From: CAYQIM01 sp964417555
GTDB taxonomy: Bacteria; Pseudomonadota; Gammaproteobacteria; Diplorickettsiales; Diplorickettsiaceae
Length of the DNA: 64,000 bases
Assembly (NCBI GenBank): GCA_964417555.1
Contig: CAYQIM010000063.1
Span: 7,831-71,830 of the forward strand
Reading direction: 5' to 3'
Part shown: piece after piece, positions 9,543 through 17,748 of the stretch
How positions within the stretch are numbered: the first letter of the stretch is position 1
How the letters are laid out: each line of letters starts with the position of its first letter
Notes under the pieces: generated by a model
Told to the model about the DNA's origin: nothing
Seen by the model: the letters and a program-made list of their open reading frames with translations, nothing else
Database searches by the model: none
Program-made: the position numbers and the translations under genes

Positions 9543-9986
9543 TCAACTAAATTCTAAGGGACGTACCTTCTGCGCTAACTGATGTAAAGTGCCGTTTATA
9601 TATTTATAACCCTCCGTTGCTCCAAAAGATTTAGCCAGTTCTATGGCTTCATTTAATACAACTTTATAGGGTAATTCAGGTTGTTGGCAAAGTTCAAAAG
9701 CCGCAAGCCGAAGAATAGCCAACTCGACCAAGTCTAATTCTTTTAATGGCCGATCGATAAAGATTTGTAATTGTTGATCTAAAAAAGCATGTTGTTCAAT
9801 AATGCATCGGACAAGTTTGCGAAAGTAATCTGTATCCACACTTACCATCTCTTCCTGGACCAAAAACTGTTTTTCTATCTCAGAATAAGAATGTTGCGTC
9901 AATTGCCACTGATAGATAGCTTGCATAGCAAAACGACGTGCACGTTGTTTTGCTTTAAAATTAGTTTTTTTTGGTTTCGATATCAT
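9543..9986 (-). CDS. nusB: Transcription antitermination factor NusB
   Basis: NusB with NusE binds boxA RNA in rRNA operons and promotes antitermination. The all-helical family signatures are visible: RRFAMQAIYQWQL at the start, DRPLKELDLVELAILRLA in the middle and VVLNEAIELAKSFG plus YKYINGTLH at the end. Length 147 aa. The 5' end overlaps the 3' end of nrdR by 26 bp; the extra basic residues before RRFAMQA may be real or reflect a later start. Confidence 0.94.
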   Translation of the reverse strand: MISKPKKTNFKAKQRARRFAMQAIYQWQLTQHSYSEIEKQFLVQEEMVSVDTDYFRKLVRCIIEQHAFLDQQLQIFIDRPLKELDLVELAILRLAAFELCQQPELPYKVVLNEAIELAKSFGATEGYKYINGTLHQLAQKVRPLEFS

Positions 9987-10467
9987 TGGCTTGTTTTTTA
10001 TTAGTAGAAAGATCCTGCTTTAATTGTTCAATCGTTTGGTTAAATGCTTGTATATCTTGAAAACTTCGGTAAACAGAAGCAAACCTAACGTAGGCAACAG
10101 GGTCTAAATCACCGAGTTCATCCATAACCCATTCTCCTAATTGGCGCGATGAAACCTCACGCTCGCCTGAAGAACGTAATTTTTTTACTAAACGCAAAAT
10201 TATGGCTTCGACTTGTTCGCTAGCAATAGGACGTTTTTCTAACGCTTTCAGCATACCCGCACGTAATTTTTCCTGATCGAAGGCACTACGCGTATTGTCT
10301 CGCTTTATTACTCGAGGTAAACTTAACTCAGCCGATTCAAAACTACTAAATCGCTCATTACAACGCGCACATTCGCGACGCCGTCGCACCTGTTGACCAT
10401 CATTACTTAATCGGGAGTCAATAACCTTAGTATCTCCTTCATTACAAAAAGGGCAATTCATATCCAA
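9961..10467 (-). CDS. nrdR: Transcriptional repressor NrdR
   Basis: NrdR represses ribonucleotide reductase genes in response to ATP/dATP bound by its ATP cone. The N-terminal zinc ribbon has Cys5 and Cys8 (MNCPFCNEG) and Cys33 and Cys36 (CARCNERF), with the DNA-binding RRRREC stretch. The ATP-cone domain covers about residues 50-140. Length is 168 aa. It sits between glyA and nusB, a conserved position. Its likely targets, nrdA-nrdB, are in this window and carry two NrdR-box-like sites at 46642-46689. Confidence 0.96.
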   Translation of the reverse strand: MDMNCPFCNEGDTKVIDSRLSNDGQQVRRRRECARCNERFSSFESAELSLPRVIKRDNTRSAFDQEKLRAGMLKALEKRPIASEQVEAIILRLVKKLRSSGEREVSSRQLGEWVMDELGDLDPVAYVRFASVYRSFQDIQAFNQTIEQLKQDLSTNKKQANDIETKKN

Positions 10468-10523
10468 ATCCTAACAAAGCAAAACATAGCCCTCTTTCAG
10501 GGAGATGATGAGAGCAAGTAGAA

Positions 10524-11780
10524 TCAAGAGTATACTGGAAATTGACGACAAAGTTCTATCACTTGTTTTCTTATTTTCTCAATGATTGCCGCATCTTGCC
10601 AAGCATCTAAGACCTCACAAACCCAACTCGCCACTTCCTTAACCTCTTTTTCCTTTAAACCGCGAGTCGTTAAAGCCGGAGTTCCTATCCGTATACCACT
10701 GGTTATAAAGGGACCCTTGGGATCATTAGGTACGGCATTCTTATTTAAAGTAATATGGGCATGTTCTAGCACAGCTTCCGCCTCCTTACCAGTGATATCT
10801 TTATCGACCAAATCCACTAAAAAAAGATGATTATCTGTCCCTTCAGAAACAATTTTATAGCCTTTTTTAGCCATGGTTTCAGCCATCGCCTTAGCATTCG
10901 TTACCACTTGCTGTTGATAACTTTTAAACGCTGGCATTAACGCTTCTTTAAAAGCAACCGCTTTTCCCGCAATCACATGCATCAGAGGTCCACCCTGCAA
11001 CCCTGGAAATACCGCAGAATTAAGTTTCTTCTCTAGGTCAGCATTAGCTTTTGCCAGAATTAAACCACCGCGAGGACCACGTAAAGTTTTATGGGTAGTC
11101 GAAGTCACTACATCCGCTATCGAAACGGGAGAAGGATAGAGTCCAGTAGCCACTAATCCAGCCACATGGGCCATATCAACCATGAAATAAGCACCTACCT
11201 CATCCGCAATATCTCGAAAGCGCTGCCAATCCACCACCCGCGAATAAGCAGAAAACCCGGCAATAATTAATTTCGGCTTATACTCCTTTGCCAATCGTTC
11301 TACTTGCTGATAATCGATTAATTGCGTCTTGGCATCAACGCCATACGCATAGGCTTGATACATTTTCCCCGAAAAACTTACCTTCGCACCATGCGTCAAA
11401 TGTCCCCCATCTGCTAAACTCATGCCAAGTAAAGATTCACCTGGCTTTAACAATGCCATAAAGGCAGCCGCATTAGCCTGCGAACCGGAATGTGGTTGGA
11501 CATTGGCATAGTCCGCTTTAAACAAAGTCTTGGCTCTATCAATCGCCAATTGTTCCACCTTATCTACATACTCGCATCCACCATAATAACGTTTACCGGG
11601 ATAACCCTCGGCATATTTATTGGTTAATACGGAACCTTGCGCTTGCAACACACAAGGACTGGCATAATTTTCAGAAGCAATCAATTCAAGATGGTCTTCT
11701 TGCCGTATCGCTTCGCTGCGCATTGCTTGCCAAAGACCCTTATCAAACTCAGCTATTGTTTGTTGCATTGAATAAACCAT
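10524..11780 (-). CDS. glyA: Serine hydroxymethyltransferase
   Basis: PLP enzyme converting serine and tetrahydrofolate to glycine and methylene-THF. The PLP-lysine motif STTHKTLRGPRGG, the N-terminal ELIASENYAS and the substrate motif YPGKRYYGG are all present. Length is 418 aa. ATG 11780 gives a short MVYS leader; the ATG four codons later (MQQTIAEF) is equally plausible. Together with the glycine cleavage operon at 59-63.5 kb it links serine, glycine and one-carbon metabolism. Confidence 0.96.
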   Translation of the reverse strand: MVYSMQQTIAEFDKGLWQAMRSEAIRQEDHLELIASENYASPCVLQAQGSVLTNKYAEGYPGKRYYGGCEYVDKVEQLAIDRAKTLFKADYANVQPHSGSQANAAAFMALLKPGESLLGMSLADGGHLTHGAKVSFSGKMYQAYAYGVDAKTQLIDYQQVERLAKEYKPKLIIAGFSAYSRVVDWQRFRDIADEVGAYFMVDMAHVAGLVATGLYPSPVSIADVVTSTTHKTLRGPRGGLILAKANADLEKKLNSAVFPGLQGGPLMHVIAGKAVAFKEALMPAFKSYQQQVVTNAKAMAETMAKKGYKIVSEGTDNHLFLVDLVDKDITGKEAEAVLEHAHITLNKNAVPNDPKGPFITSGIRIGTPALTTRGLKEKEVKEVASWVCEVLDAWQDAAIIEKIRKQVIELCRQFPVYS

Positions 11781-11931
11781 GATGCTTACCTGATATAAAA
11801 TGATGGGTATATTTTTTTAAATTATGCGCCTATTGTACTTCAAGTTACGCGACGAACAAAAGAAAGTCTTTTCAGCCTTTATTACTAAAAAAAGTAAATT
11901 GGCAGTGCTCTTCTCTAACACTTTCCACATA

Positions 11932-11964
11932 GGTAAGCGTATCTTAAGTTTTTTCCTGTATAAA
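11932..11964 (+). promoter_or_regulatory. PmrA-box-like repeat and -10 upstream of the ART-like gene
   Basis: GGTAAG (11932-11937), 5 bp, CTTAAG (11943-11948), 10 bp, then TATAAA (11959-11964). The half-site period of 11 bp and the 10-bp gap to the -10 match the arrangement at 31.0 and 36.2 kb. One half-site is degenerate (4 of 6), so this is the weakest box sequence of the set. The transcript would have about a 90-nt leader before the ATG at 12063. Confidence 0.45.
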
Positions 11965-12062
11965 AATGGTTAAGCTAATTTTAGTTTGAGACAAATTTTA
12001 TAAAAAATCTGTTTCAGGAAAAAATTTATATCAAAAACATCACCTAAAATAAAAAGTAATTT

Positions 12063-12854
12063 ATGGCCAAAACTGAACTTATAGCGAGTGAACAATCAGC
12101 AAGTGTTGGGTTAATACAAGGGCCTAGAGTCAAAGGATATGCTACCTGTCAATTAGAACAGGCTGTATTAACGCTCTTAAATAATTGGCAATCTACTGAA
12201 ATTATTATTAATGAATTAGGTGATTTGGAAATTATTGCTAATAAGCAAGTATTCAATATAAGTCAAATACTGCGTTTTCAACCTGACTTTGAACAAATTA
12301 ATTTATCTCACCAAGACCTCGATAACTACCTAGAAATAATTATTGAAAGCGATGAAGAATTAAGTAGAAAAAAATATCGCTTGATAAGAAAAAGTAGTTT
12401 GGCCGATTCGGATACGAGTAATGATTTGCATCTTGCGGAAAAAATGGCCATTTATTTATATACATCAAGCGCTTATAAAGGATACCAAGCTTTTTTACGT
12501 ACCACCAACGAAGCAATAGCTGATCTCAAAAACCTAGATAAATTAGCATTAAAGCAGAAAGCCTCGCAATTATTATTAACCATTGTTGTTGCGTCACATG
12601 GATTAGCCAAACCCTCCCCTTTAACCGAAGAAGAAAAATTTGAAGAACCTGAAAGAAAGCTTTATCGAGCCGAGCTATTTAGAAAGAACTCACCATCTTT
12701 AAAAAACTATATTGCCGCCTGCGAAAAAAAACAAATACTCAGCCATCAAGGGTTTACCAGTACTTCATTATTAGAAGAAACATTGGCTGATGGACTACCT
12801 GCGCTTAACTTTTCCAAGCATAATGTGCTTATTACCTATAAGCAGCTTACATGA
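12063..12854 (+). CDS. ADP-ribosyltransferase-like protein, 3' end disrupted (candidate effector)
   Basis: No named homologue is recognised, but the C-terminal half has the arrangement of the R-S-E class of ADP-ribosyltransferase exoenzymes. An IYLYTSSAYKGYQAFLR helix precedes the fold. The arginine strand is KLYRAEL (Arg202), and the STS strand is HQGFTSTS (Ser233-Ser235). The next strand, HNVLITYK, is followed by a stop at 12852, before the catalytic glutamate motif. That motif appears out of frame downstream (12855-12999). The N-terminal ~125 residues resemble nothing I know. No signal peptide is seen. As written, the product lacks its catalytic Glu and is probably inactive unless the sequence is wrong. 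A PmrA-box-like promoter precedes it. Confidence 0.7.
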   Translation: MAKTELIASEQSASVGLIQGPRVKGYATCQLEQAVLTLLNNWQSTEIIINELGDLEIIANKQVFNISQILRFQPDFEQINLSHQDLDNYLEIIIESDEELSRKKYRLIRKSSLADSDTSNDLHLAEKMAIYLYTSSAYKGYQAFLRTTNEAIADLKNLDKLALKQKASQLLLTIVVASHGLAKPSPLTEEEKFEEPERKLYRAELFRKNSPSLKNYIAACEKKQILSHQGFTSTSLLEETLADGLPALNFSKHNVLITYKQLT

Positions 12855-12999
12855 AGAAAATCCAAAAACTTCCTACGGGATAACGATATCCCCGGTATAA
12901 TTGTAGGCGCAACAGGATGAGATGATAGAGTCTCCGAATTCTATCATCCAAGCGCATAAGGTGAGCCATAAAGTCCTGTTCAGTGACCTCAATTATTGA
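12855..12999 (+). pseudogene. Frameshifted 3' remnant of the ART-like gene
   Basis: After the TGA at 12852, short conceptual peptides continue the protein in changing frames. One frame gives KKIQKLPTG from 12854. Another, open from 12907 to a TGA at 12997, gives AQQDEMIESPNSIIQAHKV. This resembles the ART glutamate turn (x-x-E-hydrophobic pair, then a Pro and a Ser/Thr). At least two indels are needed to rejoin the frames, so decay rather than a single sequencing error is likely. Nothing else is seen before ettA. Confidence 0.45.
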
Positions 13000-13037
13000 T
13001 AGCATTCTAGCTTTCCAATAGATAATAGATTTAATAC

Positions 13038-14717
13038 ATGTCGCAACAATTTATTTATACCATGCAAGCGGTGGGAAAAGTTGTCCCACCTAAGCGTACC
13101 ATTCTCAAAGATATCTGGCTGTCTTTTTATCCGGGTGCAAAAATAGGGGTTCTTGGTCTCAATGGCTCCGGTAAATCATCCTTATTACGAATTATGGCAG
13201 GTGTCGATACGGATTTTGTTGGCGAAGCGCGTGCGATGCCTGGCATCAAAATTGGCTACCTTCCACAAGAACCACAATTGGATCCAAATAAAGATGTTCG
13301 TGCCAATGTAGAAGAAGCCATTGCTGGTACTAAAAAGCTGTTGGACTGTTTCAACGAGATTAGTATGAAATTTGCTGAGCCGCTCAGTGAAACCGAAATG
13401 AATCGCTTATTTGAAGAACAAGGCGAATTACAGACACAAATTGAAGCTCAAGGCGGCTGGGAATTAGAACGAAAACTAACGATTGCCGCTGATGCTTTAC
13501 GGCTTCCGCCTTGGGATGCCGATGTCACTCAACTTTCCGGTGGTGAACGCCGACGTGTCGCTTTATGCCGGCTTTTACTCTCTAACCCTGACATGTTATT
13601 ATTTGACGAACCTACCAACCATTTAGACGCCGAAAGTGTTGCTTGGCTAGAACGTTATCTCCATGATTATTCTGGAACCGTTGTCGCCGTGACGCATGAT
13701 CGCTACTTTCTCGATAATGTTGCCGGCTGGATCCTAGAGCTCGATCGAGGCCAAGGAATACCCTACCAAGGCAATTATTCAGCCTGGCTAGAACAAAAAC
13801 AAAAACGTTTAGTACAAGAAGAAAAGCAACAATCTGCTCATGAAAAAGCATTAAAAACAGAATTAGAATGGGTTCGTAGTAATGCCAAAGGACGTCAAGC
13901 AAAAAGTAAGGCACGTTTAGCACGCTATGAAGAGTTAAGCTCACAGGAATTTCAGAAACGCGCGGAAACCCAATCACTCTATATCCCTCCTGGACCGCGT
14001 CTAGGCGATTTAGTGCTAGAAGTTGTTGGACTCTCTAAAGGTTTTAACGGCCGTTCTTTAATCAAGAATTTAAGTTTTACTGTTCCTAAAGGCGCTATTG
14101 TCGGAGCTATTGGTCCTAACGGTGCCGGAAAATCGACCTTATTTAAACTGATCATGCAGCAGGAACAAGCCGATAATGGCACTATACGCCTTGGCGAAAC
14201 CGTACAACTCTCCTATATCGACCAAAGTCGTGACTTATTGAATCCTAACAATACTGTCTGGCAAGAAATTTCAGATGGTCAAGACATCATGACAATCAAT
14301 CAATTCCAATTGCCTTCGCGGGCCTATGTAGGAAGATTTAACTTTAAAGGAACAGAACAACAAAAATTGGTTAAACATCTCTCCGGTGGTGAAAGGAATC
14401 GGGTTCATCTTGCCAAACTGTTACGCACAGGCGGCAACCTCTTATTATTAGATGAACCGACAAACGATCTGGATGTAGAAACCTTACGCGCCTTAGAAGA
14501 GGCGCTCTTAAGCTTCCCTGGTTGCGCCATTGTGATTTCTCACGACCGTTGGTTTTTAGACAAGATTGCCACACATATCCTGGCATTTGAAAATGAGGAT
14601 AGAGTAAATTATTTCACCGGGAATTATACTGACTATGAAGCCGATCGTCTAAAACGTCTTGGCATAACAGGCGATCAAACCGAAAAACGCATTAAATATA
14701 AAAAATTAGAACATTAA
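13038..14717 (+). CDS. ettA: Energy-dependent translational throttle protein EttA (ABC-F)
   Basis: ABC-F ATPase that binds the ribosomal E site and tunes the first elongation steps to ATP/ADP level. Two ABC domains are present. The first has GLNGSGKSS and LSGGERRR with FDEPTNHLDA; the second has GPNGAGKST and LSGGERNR with LDEPTNDLDV. A basic helical arm lies between them (around KGRQAKSKARLARYEEL). There are no membrane segments, so it is not a transporter. Length 559 aa matches E. coli EttA (555). Confidence 0.96.
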   Translation: MSQQFIYTMQAVGKVVPPKRTILKDIWLSFYPGAKIGVLGLNGSGKSSLLRIMAGVDTDFVGEARAMPGIKIGYLPQEPQLDPNKDVRANVEEAIAGTKKLLDCFNEISMKFAEPLSETEMNRLFEEQGELQTQIEAQGGWELERKLTIAADALRLPPWDADVTQLSGGERRRVALCRLLLSNPDMLLFDEPTNHLDAESVAWLERYLHDYSGTVVAVTHDRYFLDNVAGWILELDRGQGIPYQGNYSAWLEQKQKRLVQEEKQQSAHEKALKTELEWVRSNAKGRQAKSKARLARYEELSSQEFQKRAETQSLYIPPGPRLGDLVLEVVGLSKGFNGRSLIKNLSFTVPKGAIVGAIGPNGAGKSTLFKLIMQQEQADNGTIRLGETVQLSYIDQSRDLLNPNNTVWQEISDGQDIMTINQFQLPSRAYVGRFNFKGTEQQKLVKHLSGGERNRVHLAKLLRTGGNLLLLDEPTNDLDVETLRALEEALLSFPGCAIVISHDRWFLDKIATHILAFENEDRVNYFTGNYTDYEADRLKRLGITGDQTEKRIKYKKLEH

Positions 14718-14734
14718 ATGACTTATTTTATTGA

Positions 14735-15202
14735 ATGTTAGTTTATCTATCAAATAATGAAACAGAAACCCAGCAATTGGCTGAAAAAATCGCAAGGAAT
14801 TGTTCGGAAAATCCGCGGCTGATTATTTTTCTACAAGGAGAACTAGGTTCGGGAAAAACAACATTTACACGCTTTTTTCTCCAAGCCTTAGGTCACTGCG
14901 GTTCAGTAAAAAGTCCCACCTATACCTTAGTCGAAACTTATCAGCTACCTAAGCACCTTATTTTTCATCTCGATCTCTATCGTCTACAAACCGCAAAAGA
15001 AATCATTGACATCGGTTTATATGATGAATTCAATCAAGCCGCCATTTGGCTCATTGAATGGCCTGAAAAAGCGCTTCGCTTTTTACCATCAGCCGACATT
15101 TTATGTACTTTCACTCTCGTGGACGATCATAGACGCATCGAAATTCAATCACAAACCCCTGTCGGTGAGACGCTTCTACAAAGTATAGAAAATTCAGCTT
15201 AA
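14735..15202 (+). CDS. tsaE: tRNA threonylcarbamoyladenosine biosynthesis ATPase TsaE
   Basis: TsaE is the ATPase partner of the TsaB-TsaD complex that makes t6A37 in tRNAs. The Walker A motif is GELGSGKTT near residue 35, and the Walker B-like region includes IFHLDLYRL. The conserved LIEWPEKA follows. Length is 155 aa. In relatives it is normally followed by amiB-mutL-miaA. Here a glycosyltransferase and a kinase occupy the amiB position and mutL follows at 17.7 kb. Confidence 0.95.
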   Translation: MLVYLSNNETETQQLAEKIARNCSENPRLIIFLQGELGSGKTTFTRFFLQALGHCGSVKSPTYTLVETYQLPKHLIFHLDLYRLQTAKEIIDIGLYDEFNQAAIWLIEWPEKALRFLPSADILCTFTLVDDHRRIEIQSQTPVGETLLQSIENSA

Positions 15203-15270
15203 CTATCATATCGTGTTAAATGGCGACATGCTCTAGTCTCCGCTATCAGTTTTCCTTATACTCTAAAGCT

Positions 15271-16332
15271 ATGTTAACGGACAATTATCCTACACTTCTC
15301 ATTCCAGCCTACCAGCCGAATGAAAAACTTGTGCAACTTATTAAAAGTCTACGAGAACTTCATCCACATCAACGTATTATTGTCGTCGATGATGGTTCCG
15401 ATAGCGATAAATTACCTATCTTCACCAAAATTTCCGATTTTAATATTGAGTTATTGAAACACGCTAAAAATCAAGGCAAAGGTCAAGCGCTTAAAACAGG
15501 TTTTAAACATTGGTTAACTTCTAGCTCACCAACAGCCCTGGGGATTGTTACCGCTGACGCTGATGGGCAACATCTTCCTAAAGATATCATTCAACTGTCT
15601 AATGTTTTTATGAAAAATCCATCGGATCTTTATTTAGGCGTAAGGCAATTTAATAAAGCTTCTACACCCTGGCGTAGTCGATTTGGCAATAAATTGACTA
15701 CCTTTGTTTTGCATCTCTTTACCAAAACACCTTTACAAGATACACAAACAGGTTTACGCGCTATACCGCGCAAGCTAATAAAGGAAGTACTGCTAAACTC
15801 CAAGGCTTCAGGTTATGACTTTGAATTAGAAATGCTACTCACAGCGGAAGAAAGCCATATCACTATCAAACAAATTCCTATCCGCACGATTTACCTCGAT
15901 GATAATAGTTCTTCGCATTTCAACCCACTGATTGATTCAATCAAAATTTATTTTGTCTTCCTACGTTTTGCCGCCATATCGTTGCTCTCAGCGGCCATTG
16001 ACTTTATCCTATTTTCTATTACTTATTGGGTAAAAAAAAATATATTTCTAGCTGTCCTAGTAGGTCGTGTTTTATCCGCTACATTTAACTTTAAATTAAA
16101 TCACCACTTGGCATTCAAAAGTCAAAATAAACTAATCCCTGCTACAATCAAATACGCGGGCTTAGCCAGCTTTTTAGGGTTAATCGCTTACAGTTTAATT
16201 AAGCTTATCCATAGTTGTGGTATCAATGTTTACAGCAGTAAAATCATTGCTGAAATTGCTTTATTTATTCTATCCTTTACAATACAGCGGTTTTTCATTT
16301 TTAATAAAACGAGTCTATTAATAAAAAATTAA
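15271..16332 (+). CDS. GT2 glycosyltransferase fused to a GtrA-like membrane domain
   Basis: The N-terminal ~230 residues form a family 2 glycosyltransferase of the dolichyl/undecaprenyl-phosphate sugar synthase type: LLIPAYQPNEKL, IVVDDGSDSD, TADADGQH (DxD) and DTQTGLRAIP. The C-terminal ~120 residues hold four hydrophobic segments resembling GtrA. I prefer ATG 15271 because the GT2 fold begins just after it; an in-frame ATG at 15220 would add 17 residues without similarity. The probable role is transfer of a sugar to a polyprenyl phosphate for envelope glycan modification; the sugar is unknown. It lies inside the tsaE-mutL block, suggesting a local insertion. Confidence 0.8.
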   Translation: MLTDNYPTLLIPAYQPNEKLVQLIKSLRELHPHQRIIVVDDGSDSDKLPIFTKISDFNIELLKHAKNQGKGQALKTGFKHWLTSSSPTALGIVTADADGQHLPKDIIQLSNVFMKNPSDLYLGVRQFNKASTPWRSRFGNKLTTFVLHLFTKTPLQDTQTGLRAIPRKLIKEVLLNSKASGYDFELEMLLTAEESHITIKQIPIRTIYLDDNSSSHFNPLIDSIKIYFVFLRFAAISLLSAAIDFILFSITYWVKKNIFLAVLVGRVLSATFNFKLNHHLAFKSQNKLIPATIKYAGLASFLGLIAYSLIKLIHSCGINVYSSKIIAEIALFILSFTIQRFFIFNKTSLLIKN

Positions 16333-16365
16333 TATCGGATATATAAAAAGGCAATAAGGATATTG

Positions 16366-17412
16366 ATGTTCACACGCCCCGCTAAAGAAAGATTGCATTT
16401 AGAACTGAATTTATTTCAGGAACAAATACGTGATAAAAGAGAATCCATTCCTACTCCGAGCAACGAATTAGATTGTTCAAGAGCCAAACAAGCTTTTACA
16501 AAACCTAGCACGGCTAAAGAATTCATCGATCAAAAAGGCAATACTGGCATCGAATACAGTAATCAATACTTATTAAAACTTCAGCAACCACTGACTCCTG
16601 GTTCACATGCCAAAGTCCAAAAAGAACAGCTAATCTCGCCTGGTAGAGGATCTTCACTTACATTAGTCGGAAAATATGGAACAAGCACGGTTGAATCTGA
16701 AATAGAGATTTATCAATTGCTTGCTTCCCACCCAAAATCGGCACAAAAAGCGATATTACAACCCCTTTTCAGTGAAAACCATCTCTATAAGCACATATTA
16801 CATTTTCCACTGATGCCAGGCGGTAACTTAAAAAAACAACAAACCTACCTATTTAATGTATTAAATAATTCCAAGACAAAAAACGCAGCCACATCATGGC
16901 TTTATAATCAAATCATCGCGTTACTTGAAGCACTTCAACATTTGCATACAGAAAATTTTTCCACCAAGACTAAACACAACAAAGGCATTGTTCATGGTGA
17001 TATAAAACTTGATAATATTTTAATAAATGGTTTAGGCGATCTTATATTAGCTGATTTCGGCTGCGCTTATTCAGCCGCCCAGCCAGCTAGACAGTTAGGC
17101 AATATTTCCTATACTGCACCTGAAATATTTGCAAATGACCATTTTACAAAAAACCCTATTAAAGATATTGAAAAGTCAGATAACTGGTCACTCGGTATTG
17201 CTCTCCATTGTTTATTAAAGAATAAATTTCCCTGCTCAAACAGTGAATTTTACACGCATAAAAACCAAACAAAATCGATTTATTTAAACAATGGCTATGT
17301 ATTTAGATCTAAAAAGGTCTTTAAAAAAATACAGACGTTGTTTTTCAAAGACAGCTTGAGGGATGTCTTTACCGAAAAAAATGGGGAAGAAACTTTCAAC
17401 ATTCCACCCTAG
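16366..17412 (+). CDS. Eukaryotic-like Ser/Thr protein kinase, interrupted by a frameshift
   Basis: A protein kinase fold is clear: catalytic loop HGDIKLDN (about residues 210-217), metal motif DFG (230-232), activation-segment end SYTAPEIF and DNWSLGIAL. The loop has HGD instead of HRD. The ATP-binding lysine is less certain (perhaps in LTLVGKYG), with ESEIEIY as helix C. ATG 16366 is preceded by AAGGA. The reading ends at TAG 17410 in ...TFNIPP, before the last kinase helices. Those are encoded in another frame (17412-17702). There is no signal peptide; a secreted effector role is inferred only from fold and company. Confidence 0.75.
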   Translation: MFTRPAKERLHLELNLFQEQIRDKRESIPTPSNELDCSRAKQAFTKPSTAKEFIDQKGNTGIEYSNQYLLKLQQPLTPGSHAKVQKEQLISPGRGSSLTLVGKYGTSTVESEIEIYQLLASHPKSAQKAILQPLFSENHLYKHILHFPLMPGGNLKKQQTYLFNVLNNSKTKNAATSWLYNQIIALLEALQHLHTENFSTKTKHNKGIVHGDIKLDNILINGLGDLILADFGCAYSAAQPARQLGNISYTAPEIFANDHFTKNPIKDIEKSDNWSLGIALHCLLKNKFPCSNSEFYTHKNQTKSIYLNNGYVFRSKKVFKKIQTLFFKDSLRDVFTEKNGEETFNIPP

Positions 17413-17432
17413 CCCAACAAGCAAGAAAGTCA

Positions 17433-17702
17433 ATGACACGACTAATTAACAACAACTACCGACTATACGATTCAAGCCAATGTAGAGTTTCCATCTTAAC
17501 TGATCTCTCTTTATCCTTATTATTACCTGTCGAAGAACGGCTAAGCGCCAGTGAAATGCTTAAACAATTAAAAAAGCTCGCCCCTTATTTTAGTTGTTCT
17601 TCTACTAATGAATATCGTTTATTTATTTCCGACTTATTAGCACAATCCTCGTTAAAACTAATTGTAAATCATGGATTCCCTTCTCCTATAACAAGTATAT
17701 AA
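17433..17702 (+). pseudogene. Out-of-frame C-terminal end of the kinase
   Basis: Read alone this would be an 89-aa orphan. It contains LSLLLPVEERLSASEMLKQL, the usual last kinase helices (P-x-x-R-x-S-A-x-E-x-L). Its frame is open upstream through LAQQARKSMTRLINNNYRLYD, joining the kinase reading at about 17408-17412. A single-base indel there restores one kinase of roughly 445 aa. It is best seen as the tail of the preceding gene, not an independent protein. Confidence 0.7.
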
Positions 17703-17748
17703 TCAAAAAGTTTGTTAGAATTCGTTCTATTTGTTGATCCTAGGAACT

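Noticed and set aside
13612..13977. A 121-codon open frame on the minus strand inside ettA
   Set aside because: It lies wholly opposite a highly conserved ABC-F gene, has no RBS and no family-like features; it is a shadow of ettA.
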